From contig CAYVBQ010000006.1 of the NCBI GenBank assembly GCA_964449775.1, positions 62,001 to 126,000 on the forward strand: a stretch of 64,000 nt of DNA, written 5' to 3'. The notes beneath the pieces were generated by a model. It made no database searches. It was not told where the DNA came from and worked only from the letters and a program-made list of their open reading frames with translations. Source of the DNA: Fen-1258 sp964449775. GTDB lineage: Bacteria; Bacteroidota; Ignavibacteria; Ignavibacteriales; Melioribacteraceae. The position numbers were made by a program, and so were the translations under genes. Positions 8,561 to 17,673 of this stretch are shown here, piece by piece; position 1 is the first letter of the stretch; the number at the start of each line of letters is the position of its first letter.

Positions 8561-10699
8561 ATGGTTCGAAATAATTTATATAGATTATCAGTAATCTTTC
8601 TTTTCTTATTCTTTTTCCTTATTAAAGATGCTGCAGGTTTTAACGGTGTTGATCATTCGGATGAGTTGTATAAGAAGGGGATAGAAGCTCTCAATGCGAA
8701 AGACACACTTCGCGCTGAACTATTATTTAAAGAATCTATCCGCGATAATTCTGACGCGCCTTCATATTTCGAACTCGCTAAAATCTATCTGAACAGAAAC
8801 ACTTTCGTCTCGCGTAATCGGGCATTCGAGAATTTTCAGATGGCAGTTTGGAAAGATCCCAATAACATTGAGTATAAATATGAGTATGCAAAAATCTGCA
8901 AGGACTTTGCACGTTTTACCGCAATCGATGAGTACAAAAAAATTCTGATGCTTGATAGCACTCAAATTGATGCTTGGGTAAATCTCGGCGCAATCAAAGA
9001 ACAAGACTACACCGAATATGATCAGTCTTATCGTGACATGGGGGGAATTCTTGCACCACTTCAGGAATATGCAGATGAAGATTTACATGAAGCCGAAAGA
9101 TATTATAAGAATGCACTCGCAATTGATTCTTCTAATTATGACGCAACACTCAGGTTGAGTATGCTGTATGAGAAAGCTGCCCAACCGGAGAAAGGAGTTC
9201 CTCTTTTAAAAAAACTTATAAATAAAAACAAAGGTGATCAGAAAATTCATCTTTGCCTTGGCTTGCTTTACTATAAGACATCTAAAATAAAAGAGAGCTT
9301 TGGTGAATATAAGAAAGCTCTTACGATGATGAGCCCTGACGAGCGGAAAGATTTTACACTTAACTCAGTAAAGTTTTTACTTGAACCGCTGTTCGATGAT
9401 GTGATGGAAAAAATGAACGATGAAGAATTGGAAAATTTTATAGAGTTATACTGGAAAGTATCTGAGCCGCTTTATCTCACGGAGTATAACGAACGTCTTC
9501 TTGAACATTACTCACGGGTTGCTTATTCCAATCTACACTTTAGTGTACCTAAGATGAGAATTGTTGGTTGGAGATCAAACCGCGGTGAAGTTGTTCTTCG
9601 GTATGGTGAACCGCTGAATAGAATTAGAATGCGTCCACAGATGGGAGATAAAACCGTCGCCATGAAAACAGATGTGTGGAATTTTAAAGACTTTACACTT
9701 GGATTTACAGACATGGCACAGAGCGGAAATTTTGTTTTCTCAGCACCGGCAGCCGAAAAAGATAAAATAGCTTCGCAATTTAGAGGGGACACACAAACCC
9801 ACATGGAAAATTTGCGGAGAGGGTTTTTCACATTTTATGATCCCAAATTTGAAGGACCAAAGTTTGATGTACCATATAATATCGTTCAGTTAAAAAATGT
9901 TGATCTAAGAAATCATGCCGATATTCTTGTGAGTTATGCTTTAGAAGCCGAGGACAGTATGCTCGCTGCCAATAGTTACAATATTGATCATGATGTTGGA
10001 ATATTCTTCTTCAATAAAAATTATGAAGAACTGGAAAAGAAGAAAAAACGGATTGAAAAGTTTGATGCTGTGAATGATTTATTATTCACTCCGAATAAAA
10101 AATTATTGGTAAATTCAATTGCTATTCCGATGCGAACCGATTCCGGCTTTGTTGCATTTGAAATTAAACGAAGAACTGACAATGGAACATCGGCGAACCG
10201 GTCAAAAATTAAGATCAAAAAGTTTAGTAACAGTCGTCTAGATATCAGCGATCTTGTCTTAGCCTCGCGTGTTGAATTTGAAAAATTTTCAGATCACATT
10301 ATTAATCGGAGAAATGTTTTTATCAAGCCAAATCCTACGAACCAATTTGATAAAAATCATCAGCCTTACCTTTACTATGAAATTTATAATCTTGCTGCCG
10401 ACTCCCAAGGGATGACAAATTTTGAACAGAAAATTATTGTGAGTGAATATAAAGATGAAGAAGGATTTAGTATTGAAAGTGCTTTTAAATCGGTTCTTAA
10501 TGTTATAGGAATGGGAAAGGAAGAAGGAAAGATTTCGCTGACATCAAATTATAAGACACCCGAGAAAGATCCGCAGATTTATTTTCAGCTTGATCTGAGC
10601 AAATATCCAACCGGTAAATATTTGGTTGTAGTTTCAGTTAAAGACAACCTCACCGGTAATGTAATCGAAATAAAGGCGGTTGTTGACTGGACGAACTGA
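8561..10699 (+). CDS. TPR and GWxTD-domain exported protein
   Basis: About 712 residues from the ATG at 8561, which has AGAGGTG five bases upstream and gives a clean signal peptide (MVRNNLYRLSVIFLFLFFFL). An upstream ATG at 8513 would hide it. Residues about 20-260 contain tetratricopeptide-like helices (e.g. AERYYKNALAIDSSNYDATL), which bind partner proteins. Near residue 335 is GWRSNRGEVVLRYGEP, matching the GWxTD domain with Asn for Asp and Ser for Thr; the domain is typical of Acidobacteria- and Ignavibacteria-like lineages and of unknown function. The C-terminal part is beta-rich. It appears monocistronic. Confidence 0.8.
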   Translation: MVRNNLYRLSVIFLFLFFFLIKDAAGFNGVDHSDELYKKGIEALNAKDTLRAELLFKESIRDNSDAPSYFELAKIYLNRNTFVSRNRAFENFQMAVWKDPNNIEYKYEYAKICKDFARFTAIDEYKKILMLDSTQIDAWVNLGAIKEQDYTEYDQSYRDMGGILAPLQEYADEDLHEAERYYKNALAIDSSNYDATLRLSMLYEKAAQPEKGVPLLKKLINKNKGDQKIHLCLGLLYYKTSKIKESFGEYKKALTMMSPDERKDFTLNSVKFLLEPLFDDVMEKMNDEELENFIELYWKVSEPLYLTEYNERLLEHYSRVAYSNLHFSVPKMRIVGWRSNRGEVVLRYGEPLNRIRMRPQMGDKTVAMKTDVWNFKDFTLGFTDMAQSGNFVFSAPAAEKDKIASQFRGDTQTHMENLRRGFFTFYDPKFEGPKFDVPYNIVQLKNVDLRNHADILVSYALEAEDSMLAANSYNIDHDVGIFFFNKNYEELEKKKKRIEKFDAVNDLLFTPNKKLLVNSIAIPMRTDSGFVAFEIKRRTDNGTSANRSKIKIKKFSNSRLDISDLVLASRVEFEKFSDHIINRRNVFIKPNPTNQFDKNHQPYLYYEIYNLAADSQGMTNFEQKIIVSEYKDEEGFSIESAFKSVLNVIGMGKEEGKISLTSNYKTPEKDPQIYFQLDLSKYPTGKYLVVVSVKDNLTGNVIEIKAVVDWTN

Positions 10700-10764
10700 A
10701 TGATAGTATTTCTTTTGGAGTTGAGATTTGATTTCGGACTCAGTCATTGTTTTTTCTATTCGTG

Positions 10765-10813
10765 TTTATTAGTGTAATTAGTGGCAAAGCTCTTCCGCCA
10801 CGAATAACACGAA
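10765..10813. repeat. 49-bp direct repeat, copy 1
   Basis: Begins TTTATTAGTGTAATTAGTGG and ends CACGAA. It matches 11209-11257 at 45 of 49 positions in the same orientation. The two copies bracket the GxxExxY gene. Confidence 0.85.
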
Positions 10814-10823
10814 TGTTCACGAA

Positions 10824-11198
10824 TTATAATACAACCCTTTTATAAGTTAGTTTATCTCGTCCGAAATTTACTATTAATCCTAATTTGCATTTTGATACTG
10901 CCAAATAATTAATTGTTTGTTTTAGAAATTCATCGGCTATTCCTTCAACAGCTTTAACCTCAAGAATAATTTTATCGAATACAATAAAATCCGCATAGAA
11001 TTTATGGGGAAGAGTGATCTCTTTATATGGAATATCATATTGTTTTTCGCGCTCATAAGGAATTAATCGTTTATGGAGTTCAAATTCAATGGCATCTTTA
11101 TAGACGATTTCAAGAAATCCACCACCAAGAATGTTATGGACATCCATACAGACGCCAATTATTTGATATGCTTCATCTTTATAAACTAAATCATTCAT
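10824..11198 (-). CDS. GxxExxY family protein (PD-(D/E)xK nuclease-like)
   Basis: A 124-residue protein from the ATG at 11198; a TTG further upstream at 11231 would start inside a flanking repeat and is less likely. The naming motif GFLEIVY (G-x2-E-x2-Y) is near residue 27, and YADFIVFDKIILEVKA near 80 has the Asp and ExK of a PD-(D/E)xK nuclease fold. Function is unknown; the family is widespread as single genes in Bacteroidota-like and deltaproteobacterial genomes. The gene is flanked by near-identical 49-bp direct repeats, as if it were a cassette, with an ORF6N gene upstream on the same strand. Confidence 0.85.
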   Translation of the reverse strand: MNDLVYKDEAYQIIGVCMDVHNILGGGFLEIVYKDAIEFELHKRLIPYEREKQYDIPYKEITLPHKFYADFIVFDKIILEVKAVEGIADEFLKQTINYLAVSKCKLGLIVNFGRDKLTYKRVVL

Positions 11199-11208
11199 AT
11201 TTTTTTTC

Positions 11209-11257
11209 TTTATTAGTGTAATTAGTGGCAAAGCACTTCCGCCATGAATGGCACGAA
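11209..11257. repeat. 49-bp direct repeat, copy 2
   Basis: Second copy of the repeat at 10765-10813 (four mismatches). It fills the gap between the ORF6N stop codon and the GxxExxY start, so it may also influence transcript processing between them. Confidence 0.85.
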
Positions 11258-11258
11258 C

Positions 11259-11777
11259 TTAACTAATCTTATATTTTTGTTTTAGTTCCTTTACTTGAAA
11301 ACCAATTTGCCTTTTAGGTTTTTCTACAGGTAAAAGCAGTTGATCAATTGCTTCTATTATTTCTCTAATTTGTTCATCGTGTCCTTCAGATTTAGATTCA
11401 AGTTCCTTCAACTTTTGTGCAAGTTCTTTATGAGTTGAAAGTATTTCACGTAATCGCACAAAAGCACGAACAACATAAACACTTGCTTCAACAGCTCTTT
11501 GAGAGTTTAATACAGATGCCAACATTAAAGCGCCGTGTTCGGTAAAAGCGAATGGTAAATTAGAGGAATACTTAAGGCTTTTGAGGTGGTCGCAATTTGC
11601 GACCACCTCAATTTTTTCTTCGAAAGAAAGCTGAAACATAAAATCAATAGGAAACCGTTCTTTATTTCTCTTGACTTGTTCATTCAATCGTTTTGTAGTA
11701 ACTCCATACAATTTAGCAAGGTTAGAAGCGATCATTACTTTTTGACCCCGAATAAGTAAAATTCTTTTTTCTACCAA
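11259..11777 (-). CDS. ORF6N-domain DNA-binding protein
   Basis: A 172-residue protein starting with TTG at 11777 (no in-frame ATG is available). The N-terminal ORF6N domain, a KilA-N-like putative DNA-binding module shared with phages, shows LLIRGQKVMIASNLAKLYGV and FPIDFMFQL, then FAFTEHGALMLASVLNSQRA. The C-terminal half is a coiled coil (LAQKLKELESKSEGHDEQIR). The segment EVVANCDHLKSL is encoded by a 31-base palindrome (11581-11611). A second, related palindrome lies just upstream of the start codon, suggesting self-recognition. It probably regulates or accompanies mobile DNA; precise role unknown. Confidence 0.85.
   Translation of the reverse strand: MVEKRILLIRGQKVMIASNLAKLYGVTTKRLNEQVKRNKERFPIDFMFQLSFEEKIEVVANCDHLKSLKYSSNLPFAFTEHGALMLASVLNSQRAVEASVYVVRAFVRLREILSTHKELAQKLKELESKSEGHDEQIREIIEAIDQLLLPVEKPKRQIGFQVKELKQKYKIS
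11581..11611. promoter_or_regulatory. 31-base perfect palindrome inside the ORF6N coding sequence
   Basis: Arms TTGAGGTGGTCGCAA (11581-11595) and TTGCGACCACCTCAA (11597-11611) around one central base. It shares the GGTGGTC...ACCACCT core with the palindrome in front of the gene. Operator function is inference. Confidence 0.6.
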
Positions 11778-11815
11778 CTCTTAAGGTGGTCACAATCTGT
11801 TACCACCTTACTCAT
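11771..11815 (-). CDS. Possible 14-residue leader peptide of the ORF6N gene
   Basis: An ATG at 11815 opens a 14-codon frame, MSKVVTDCDHLKSW, ending in a TAG (11773-11771) that overlaps the region just after the ORF6N TTG start (11777-11775). The peptide repeats the ORF6N internal sequence VVANCDHLKSL, because both are encoded by related palindromes. No Shine-Dalgarno sequence precedes it. It may be a translated, coupled leader, or only a by-product of the palindrome duplication. Confidence 0.3.
   Translation of the reverse strand: MSKVVTDCDHLKSW
11782..11810. promoter_or_regulatory. 29-base palindrome upstream of the ORF6N gene
   Basis: Arms of 13 bases (11782-11794 and 11798-11810) with one mismatch, core AAGGTGGT / ACCACCTT. 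It lies five bases from the ORF6N start codon and matches the core of the intragenic palindrome, as expected for an autoregulatory site. Binding is unproven. Confidence 0.5.
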
Positions 11816-11881
11816 TGTGACGGAAAATGCTAATTATTTTGGAATCAACTTCGAGAACGCCGCTTCAAACAAATACCTCAG

Positions 11882-14338
11882 CTACAGTCGTTTTAATATG
11901 ACCAATGTCATATCGTCGTGTTGCGGAAAGTTATCGGCAAATTTATTCACTGCTTTTAAAATCAGATCTAACAATTCACGGGTACTTAAATTTCTATTAG
12001 CTTCGATGAGTTTAATAAGTCTTTCTTCGCTGTATTCTTCATGTCTTTCATTCATTGCTTCGGTAAATCCATCAGTATAAAGAACAAATACGTCGCCATG
12101 TTTCAAAGAAATTTCTTCTTCTTTAAGTGTTGATGAAAAAATATGTCCCTCCTCCAAACCAAGAGCCATTCCCTTACTAAGTAAAAATTTAGTATCTCCA
12201 CCTTCCTGACTGCATAGAATACCGGGATTGTGCCCGGCACGCGAATATAGAATTGTGTTTTTGTTTGTATCAAGAATAGCATAAAACATACTAACAAAAG
12301 TATTCTTCTCAATTGTTTTATAGAGAAGACGATTTACTTTTCCTAAAACATTTTTTGGAGAAACATCCTCTTCTGCGTGAGCTTGTAGAATTCCTTTTGT
12401 GAGTGTCATGTAAATTGCAGCACCCACACCTTTACCGGAAACATCTCCAATAGCGATGCCCAATTTCTCACCGCTGAGTTTTACAAAATCGAAATAATCT
12501 CCGCCGGCTTCGATTGCGGGAATGCTGATAGCAGAAATTTCGTATCCCGGAATTTTGGGCTCTTCCTTAGGTAACAGACTCAATTGAACCTTAGCCGCAA
12601 TTTCCAATTCTTTTTTTAACCGTTCTCTTTCTGATATTCTTTGAATGTGAGAGGGGACGCCGTAGTTTTCTAAAACAAATTCTCTATTGCGGATCCTACT
12701 GATAAGATAGATAAGCGGGGTTACTACTAAGAAGACACACAAAATGAAAAAATTGATCTGATAAAAACTATTTGGACTTGCAGCAAGAACTAACCCGTAG
12801 GAAATTAAAGTTGCGTGGAAGAACATACTTCCAATTGTTAAAAGATCAAACAAAAAATAGATATATCCTATCGCACAGCCAAAAAGGAAATAGGAGAGTA
12901 GATCAATAGCAAAATTATTTAGTGATGGCGGTGTCTGTGCTATCACTGCACCCAACATTGTAACAAAACCTGCTAGAAAAATTGATACCCATTTCTTTTT
13001 CCATCTCTGATAGGAAATATTAATGATGAAGAAAGAAATAACAACACTTGAAAGAGCAGCAGAAGTTAATGAATGCAGAATGATATATGCCGCAGGTGAA
13101 AAACCCATAAAAATTTCGAACATTGATAAGTTACTTATGAAAACACTTGAATGAGGATTATTTAATAAAAGTGTAGCCGTAACATTTAGTAAAACATAAC
13201 CTATTCCCAAAACCATTCCTCTCATTAAAGAAGTACCTGTGGCGATTGTTGTCCAATGACCTTTAACAAATCCATCAATCCCTTTCATTTTTTCAGGCCA
13301 GAGACTTCTTGCATAAGATTCTCCAACAGCCCAGCCCGCAAAAAGAATCAGACTTATGAAAAAGGGAACAATTATACCAGATATGATGAGAGCTATAATT
13401 TTTGTTAAGGAATAATTTAAATCTCCTAAACCAATTCCTTTGCCAAATCCAGGCCATAGATTTGCCCAGAACAAAACAGCCAAAACAAAATAGAAGAGAA
13501 AAAGATTTCTACCCATCGAAAACCAAACTTCACCTTGATGATACTTTTTTAAGAAAAGGAAAAATGCCATCATCATTAGAAAAATTACAAATATCAGAGA
13601 ACCAGTACTAAAGAGCGCTTCGCCAACTTCAAAATATTTTCGTTCGGATTCCGGTACTTCAAAGGAATGAGAATATCCTCCAATTTGATTTCCTAAAACG
13701 GTCCCTTTAATAGTCCATTTGCCGGTTATAATTTTCTCCTGCTTCTCCCATTGAAAAGTAAAATCTGTCCTTTTGCCTGCATTGTTTTGAGTGCTCTGAG
13801 TGAGATTATAATTATTCAGATTCAAATTTGTTTTCGAAGAAAGATATTTTTTTATTAAAGTAAGGGCTTCCTCTTCCTTAACCGAAGGTATCTCAACCGT
13901 ATTTGGTAATGACTGATTGAAGCCAAGTATACGTCCGTCAGAACTGATACTAACTTCGTAGCTCTTCTGTGGTAATGATTTATTGAGATTTTGGTGGATA
14001 AAAACTTCCCAACCGCGGGTTGGCCAGTCTTTATTATGAAGAATTTTTTTGTATCCTTCTGTTCCTAACTCTTTCAAAAAATATTTGTTTTCTATTGGGT
14101 GAGATTCAACAAATGCTTCTCTGTAAAATCCATCTAAGGCAATATTTTGACTTTCTAAAAAATCCTCTGCAATCTTTATTGCTTGCGGACGTGTGATTTC
14201 GAAAGTTAAACTATTGTAGGCGCCATATGGATAGAGGATTAGTATTGCAGCAAAAAGAACAATTGCGGCAAGTATCCAATATTTATGGTTAGTAAATGAA
14301 AGACTCATTTGTGCACTCATCTGCTTTTTCTCTTGCAT
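11882..14338 (-). CDS. Membrane-bound PP2C-type (SpoIIE family) serine/threonine phosphatase
   Basis: An 818-residue protein. A transmembrane helix at about 20-38 is followed by an extracytoplasmic region (about 40-245) of no recognised family. A block of roughly ten membrane segments follows (about 250-560), then a short coiled linker (ISERERLKKELEIAAKVQLSLLP), which is the usual entry to a SpoIIE/RsbU PP2C domain. Metal-binding motifs are present: GGDYFDF, IGDVSGKGVGAA, YTDGFTEAMN and QHDDMTLVIL. Such phosphatases dephosphorylate anti-sigma antagonists in partner-switching pathways; no such partner gene is nearby. The membrane part probably senses an envelope signal. It appears to be transcribed alone. 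Confidence 0.88.
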   Translation of the reverse strand: MQEKKQMSAQMSLSFTNHKYWILAAIVLFAAILILYPYGAYNSLTFEITRPQAIKIAEDFLESQNIALDGFYREAFVESHPIENKYFLKELGTEGYKKILHNKDWPTRGWEVFIHQNLNKSLPQKSYEVSISSDGRILGFNQSLPNTVEIPSVKEEEALTLIKKYLSSKTNLNLNNYNLTQSTQNNAGKRTDFTFQWEKQEKIITGKWTIKGTVLGNQIGGYSHSFEVPESERKYFEVGEALFSTGSLIFVIFLMMMAFFLFLKKYHQGEVWFSMGRNLFLFYFVLAVLFWANLWPGFGKGIGLGDLNYSLTKIIALIISGIIVPFFISLILFAGWAVGESYARSLWPEKMKGIDGFVKGHWTTIATGTSLMRGMVLGIGYVLLNVTATLLLNNPHSSVFISNLSMFEIFMGFSPAAYIILHSLTSAALSSVVISFFIINISYQRWKKKWVSIFLAGFVTMLGAVIAQTPPSLNNFAIDLLSYFLFGCAIGYIYFLFDLLTIGSMFFHATLISYGLVLAASPNSFYQINFFILCVFLVVTPLIYLISRIRNREFVLENYGVPSHIQRISERERLKKELEIAAKVQLSLLPKEEPKIPGYEISAISIPAIEAGGDYFDFVKLSGEKLGIAIGDVSGKGVGAAIYMTLTKGILQAHAEEDVSPKNVLGKVNRLLYKTIEKNTFVSMFYAILDTNKNTILYSRAGHNPGILCSQEGGDTKFLLSKGMALGLEEGHIFSSTLKEEEISLKHGDVFVLYTDGFTEAMNERHEEYSEERLIKLIEANRNLSTRELLDLILKAVNKFADNFPQHDDMTLVILKRL

Positions 14339-14487
14339 TTAAGACGGCTTAAAAATAGAAATGTTTGTATAGACTATCAATAATACTATTCGTACATCTA
14401 ACCGGAGATAGTTGCTTGAATTTACCCGAAGTCAATGCAGTAAAAAATTATTATATTAACCGTACAAATTGATAATTTCTATAATGG

Positions 14488-16719
14488 ATGATGAAAGAAC
14501 CGGAAGTAAATTTTAATTTAGCGCGCGAACACGGATTAACGGAAGAAGAATACAACGGAATTTGTGAACGGTTAGGGCGTATTCCGACTTTTACAGAACT
14601 TGGTATTTTTTCGGTAATGTGGAGCGAGCATTGCAGTTATAAAAATTCTATTGCTTTACTTAAGACTTTACCACGGAGCGGCGGAAGACTACTTGTTAAC
14701 GCGGGAGAAGAAAACGCCGGTCTGGTTGATATAGGTGATGGACTTGCAGTAGCATTTAAAATAGAAAGCCACAATCATCCATCGGCGGTGGAACCATATC
14801 AAGGTGCTGCAACCGGCGTGGGCGGAATTTTACGAGATATCTTTACTATGGGCGCTCGTCCAATTGCATGTTTGAATTCTCTTCGCTTTGGTCCTTTATC
14901 AGATGCGCGTACACGGTATTTATTTGAAGGAGTTGTAAAAGGTATTGGCGATTATGGAAATTGTTTTGGCGTGCCTACAGTTGGCGGTGAAATTTATTTT
15001 GATGAGTCGTACATAGGAAATCCTCTCGTAAATGCTATGGCAATTGGAATTGTTGATACAAAGTATGTTGTTTCAGCCACTGCCAAAGGTAAAGGCAATC
15101 CCGTTATGATTGTCGGCTCATCAACTGGTCGAGATGGAATTCACGGTGCAACTTTTGCATCGGAAGAAATTTCGGAAAAGTCAGAAGCCAAACGTCCCTC
15201 TGTTCAAGTGGGCGATCCTTTCACGGAAAAACTTCTGCTGGAAGCAACACTTGAAATCATTAAACAAGATTTGGTTATTGGTATTCAAGATATGGGCGCT
15301 GCGGGTATTTCCTGCTCAACCTCAGAAATGAGTGCGAAAGGGAGATCAGGAATGATAATTGATCTCAACAAAGTTCCTCTTCGCGAAGAAGGAATGAGCG
15401 CTTATGAGATTATGCTTTCGGAAAGTCAAGAGAGAATGCTTGTAGTTGCAAAAAAAGGATGTGAAGAAAAAATAAAAGAAATTTTTGAAAAGTGGGATTT
15501 ACATTGCGAGACAATCGGAGTAGTTACAAATGAGGAAAAAGTAATAATAAATTATCAAGGCGAGAAAAAAGTTGAGATACCTCCTGTTGAGTTAGTTCTA
15601 GGAGGTAATGCACCGGTATATATCCGGGAAACTACGGAACCAAAATATCTTGAAGAGACTCGCAATTTTAAATTGAAGAGTTTACTAGAACCGGAATGCG
15701 TCTCTGAAGCATTCGAAAAAATATTTTCATCGCCCAATATCGCATCAAAACGGTGGGTCTATCAGCAATACGATTCTATGGTTCGTACCAATACGGTGGT
15801 AGGTCCCGGTTCGGATGCAGCTGTTATCCTAATAAAAGATACAAACAAAGCGCTTGCAGCAAAAACAGATTGCAACGGTAGATATGTGTATCTCAATCCA
15901 AAGGAAGGAACAAAGATTGCTGTTGCTGAATCTGCTCGCAACGTAGTTTGCAGCGGGGCAATTCCACTTGCAATTACAAACTGTTTGAACTTTGGCAATC
16001 CATATAAACCGGAGATGTATTGGACTTTCAAAAAAGCAATTGAAGGGATGGGGGAAGCATGCAAGTTTTTTAATACACCGGTTACCGGCGGCAATGTTAG
16101 TTTTTATAATGAAAGCCCCGATACTTCGGTTTATCCAACTCCGGTTATTGGGATGGTGGGATTAATTGAAAAATTGGAAAATATAACCACAGCGCAATTT
16201 AAGAATGATGGCGATTTGATTTATCTGCTCGGAGAAGATTATGAAGAAGTTGGCGGAAGCGAGTACATGAAGGTAATTCACAATTTAGTGACCGGCGAAA
16301 TTCCAAGAATAGATTTGCAAACCGAGACAGATTTGCATAAACTTATTCTACACCTCATCGATAATGGATTAATAAATTCCGCACATGATATTTCCGACGG
16401 AGGAATTATGTGCGCTCTTGCCGAGTGTTGCATAATCAATCAAGAAAAACCTGTTGGTTCGAGAGTTCATATACCGGTTAAAACACGTGAAGATTTTTCT
16501 TTCTTCTCTGAATCCCAGTCTCGTGTTATTATTTCGGTGGCTCCTGATAATCAAGAAAAATTCGAAGAGGTGGCATCAAAAAGTTTTACTCCTTTTGTTC
16601 TCATTGGTGAAACCGGCGGCAAGAGTTTGAATGTAAACGACCAATATGATTTTTCAATTCCACTTCTAATTGATCTATATTATTCTTCAATCCCCAAGAG
16701 AATGAATGTTACGTTTTAA
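14488..16719 (+). CDS. purL: Phosphoribosylformylglycinamidine synthase subunit PurL
   Basis: A 743-residue PurL of the small type, which works in a complex with PurS and PurQ to convert FGAR to FGAM with ATP and glutamine-derived ammonia in purine synthesis. Visible motifs are FSVMWSEHCSYKNS, ESHNHPSAVEPYQGAATGVGG with the catalytic His, ITNCLNFGNPYKPE, PVTGGNVSFYNES and SAHDISDGGI. PurS and PurQ are not in the window. Two ATG codons occur in tandem at 14488 and 14491; either could start. The 3' end overlaps the next gene by 14 bases, so the two are coupled. Confidence 0.96.
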   Translation: MMKEPEVNFNLAREHGLTEEEYNGICERLGRIPTFTELGIFSVMWSEHCSYKNSIALLKTLPRSGGRLLVNAGEENAGLVDIGDGLAVAFKIESHNHPSAVEPYQGAATGVGGILRDIFTMGARPIACLNSLRFGPLSDARTRYLFEGVVKGIGDYGNCFGVPTVGGEIYFDESYIGNPLVNAMAIGIVDTKYVVSATAKGKGNPVMIVGSSTGRDGIHGATFASEEISEKSEAKRPSVQVGDPFTEKLLLEATLEIIKQDLVIGIQDMGAAGISCSTSEMSAKGRSGMIIDLNKVPLREEGMSAYEIMLSESQERMLVVAKKGCEEKIKEIFEKWDLHCETIGVVTNEEKVIINYQGEKKVEIPPVELVLGGNAPVYIRETTEPKYLEETRNFKLKSLLEPECVSEAFEKIFSSPNIASKRWVYQQYDSMVRTNTVVGPGSDAAVILIKDTNKALAAKTDCNGRYVYLNPKEGTKIAVAESARNVVCSGAIPLAITNCLNFGNPYKPEMYWTFKKAIEGMGEACKFFNTPVTGGNVSFYNESPDTSVYPTPVIGMVGLIEKLENITTAQFKNDGDLIYLLGEDYEEVGGSEYMKVIHNLVTGEIPRIDLQTETDLHKLILHLIDNGLINSAHDISDGGIMCALAECCIINQEKPVGSRVHIPVKTREDFSFFSESQSRVIISVAPDNQEKFEEVASKSFTPFVLIGETGGKSLNVNDQYDFSIPLLIDLYYSSIPKRMNVTF

Positions 16720-17641
16720 ATTTCTAAAATGGATTTCCTCTGTAATTTCACTATCCAATTACAGAAAAATTATTGATTTTCTACGGCATTATGTCCTGGG
16801 ATTATTCAAGCGCATGGATGAGAACGATCTTTTTTTCGCCGGTGCAGGCATTTCATTCTCCCTTTTTCTTGGTATGATCCCTTTCATCCTTTTTATATTT
16901 TCTCTTCTCGGAAATATATTTGATCAATCTGTCATCGAAACTCAAATAAATAATGTGATTGATCAAGCAATTCCGTACCCCTCGTATGCAAATTATGTGA
17001 AGCGTTTAATCATCTCACGGCTTCCGGAAGTGATTGAATACAAAACTCTTGCAGGGTTTCTTGGTGCGATCGGATTGCTATTCACATCAACCTGGATCTT
17101 CAGCAGCATTAGAACAATTCTGAATCAAATTTATCACGTGAAAATATTGAAAGGATATTTGTACGGTTTGTTCCGCGACATATTGATGGTAATCTTATTA
17201 GTGTTTTTGATCTCCTTTACTACTTTTCTGTACCCGGCAATAAAATTATTTTATGAGTTAACAAAATATTATCCTTCAATCCAACAAATAACCGGTAGTT
17301 CGATTTGGAATGTTAGTATCTATGTAGCTTCGCTTGGATTAATGTTTGGAATGTTTTTCTTACTCTACTATTTAATTCCCTATGAACAACTTGGTAAAAA
17401 AGTTGCAATGGTCAGTGCGTTCTGGGCTACGTTGCTTTGGGAAGTTGCCCGCAATATTTTCAAGTATTATATAAATAACATGCTATCCGGCAATCCTCTT
17501 TATGGCGCATTCGTTTTAATCATCGCTATATTATTATGGGTTTTTTATTCAGCTTGTCTTTTTATTGTTGGTGCAGAGATTGGACAACTGTTCCGCGAAA
17601 GACAATTAATCAAAGATGAAAGAAGAAATGAAAAGAGTTAA
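16706..17641 (+). CDS. YihY/virulence factor BrkB family inner-membrane protein
   Basis: A 311-residue integral membrane protein of the YihY/BrkB family, once mis-named RNase BN. Conserved features are the N-terminal DENDLFFAGAGISFSLFLGMIPF, FTSTWIFSSIRTILNQIYHV, the motif YYLIPYEQLGKKVAMVSAFWATLLWEVARNIF split by a loop, and the last helix with YSACLFIVGAEIGQ. About six membrane helices are visible. Molecular function is not established for the family. The ATG lies inside the purL 3' end, an overlap of 14 bases that suggests translational coupling rather than related function. Confidence 0.88.
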   Translation: MLRFKFLKWISSVISLSNYRKIIDFLRHYVLGLFKRMDENDLFFAGAGISFSLFLGMIPFILFIFSLLGNIFDQSVIETQINNVIDQAIPYPSYANYVKRLIISRLPEVIEYKTLAGFLGAIGLLFTSTWIFSSIRTILNQIYHVKILKGYLYGLFRDILMVILLVFLISFTTFLYPAIKLFYELTKYYPSIQQITGSSIWNVSIYVASLGLMFGMFFLLYYLIPYEQLGKKVAMVSAFWATLLWEVARNIFKYYINNMLSGNPLYGAFVLIIAILLWVFYSACLFIVGAEIGQLFRERQLIKDERRNEKS

Positions 17642-17673
17642 TAGTTTTTAAATATAATTTATGGAGACAGATA

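Noticed and set aside
10824..11777. A toxin-antitoxin pair formed by the GxxExxY and ORF6N genes
   Set aside because: The genes are separated by a 49-bp repeat, do not overlap, and neither family is an established toxin or antitoxin.
14480..14485. TATAAT as a purL promoter -10 box
   Set aside because: It lies two bases from the start codon with no suitable -35 element, so it is more likely a chance match in AT-rich DNA.
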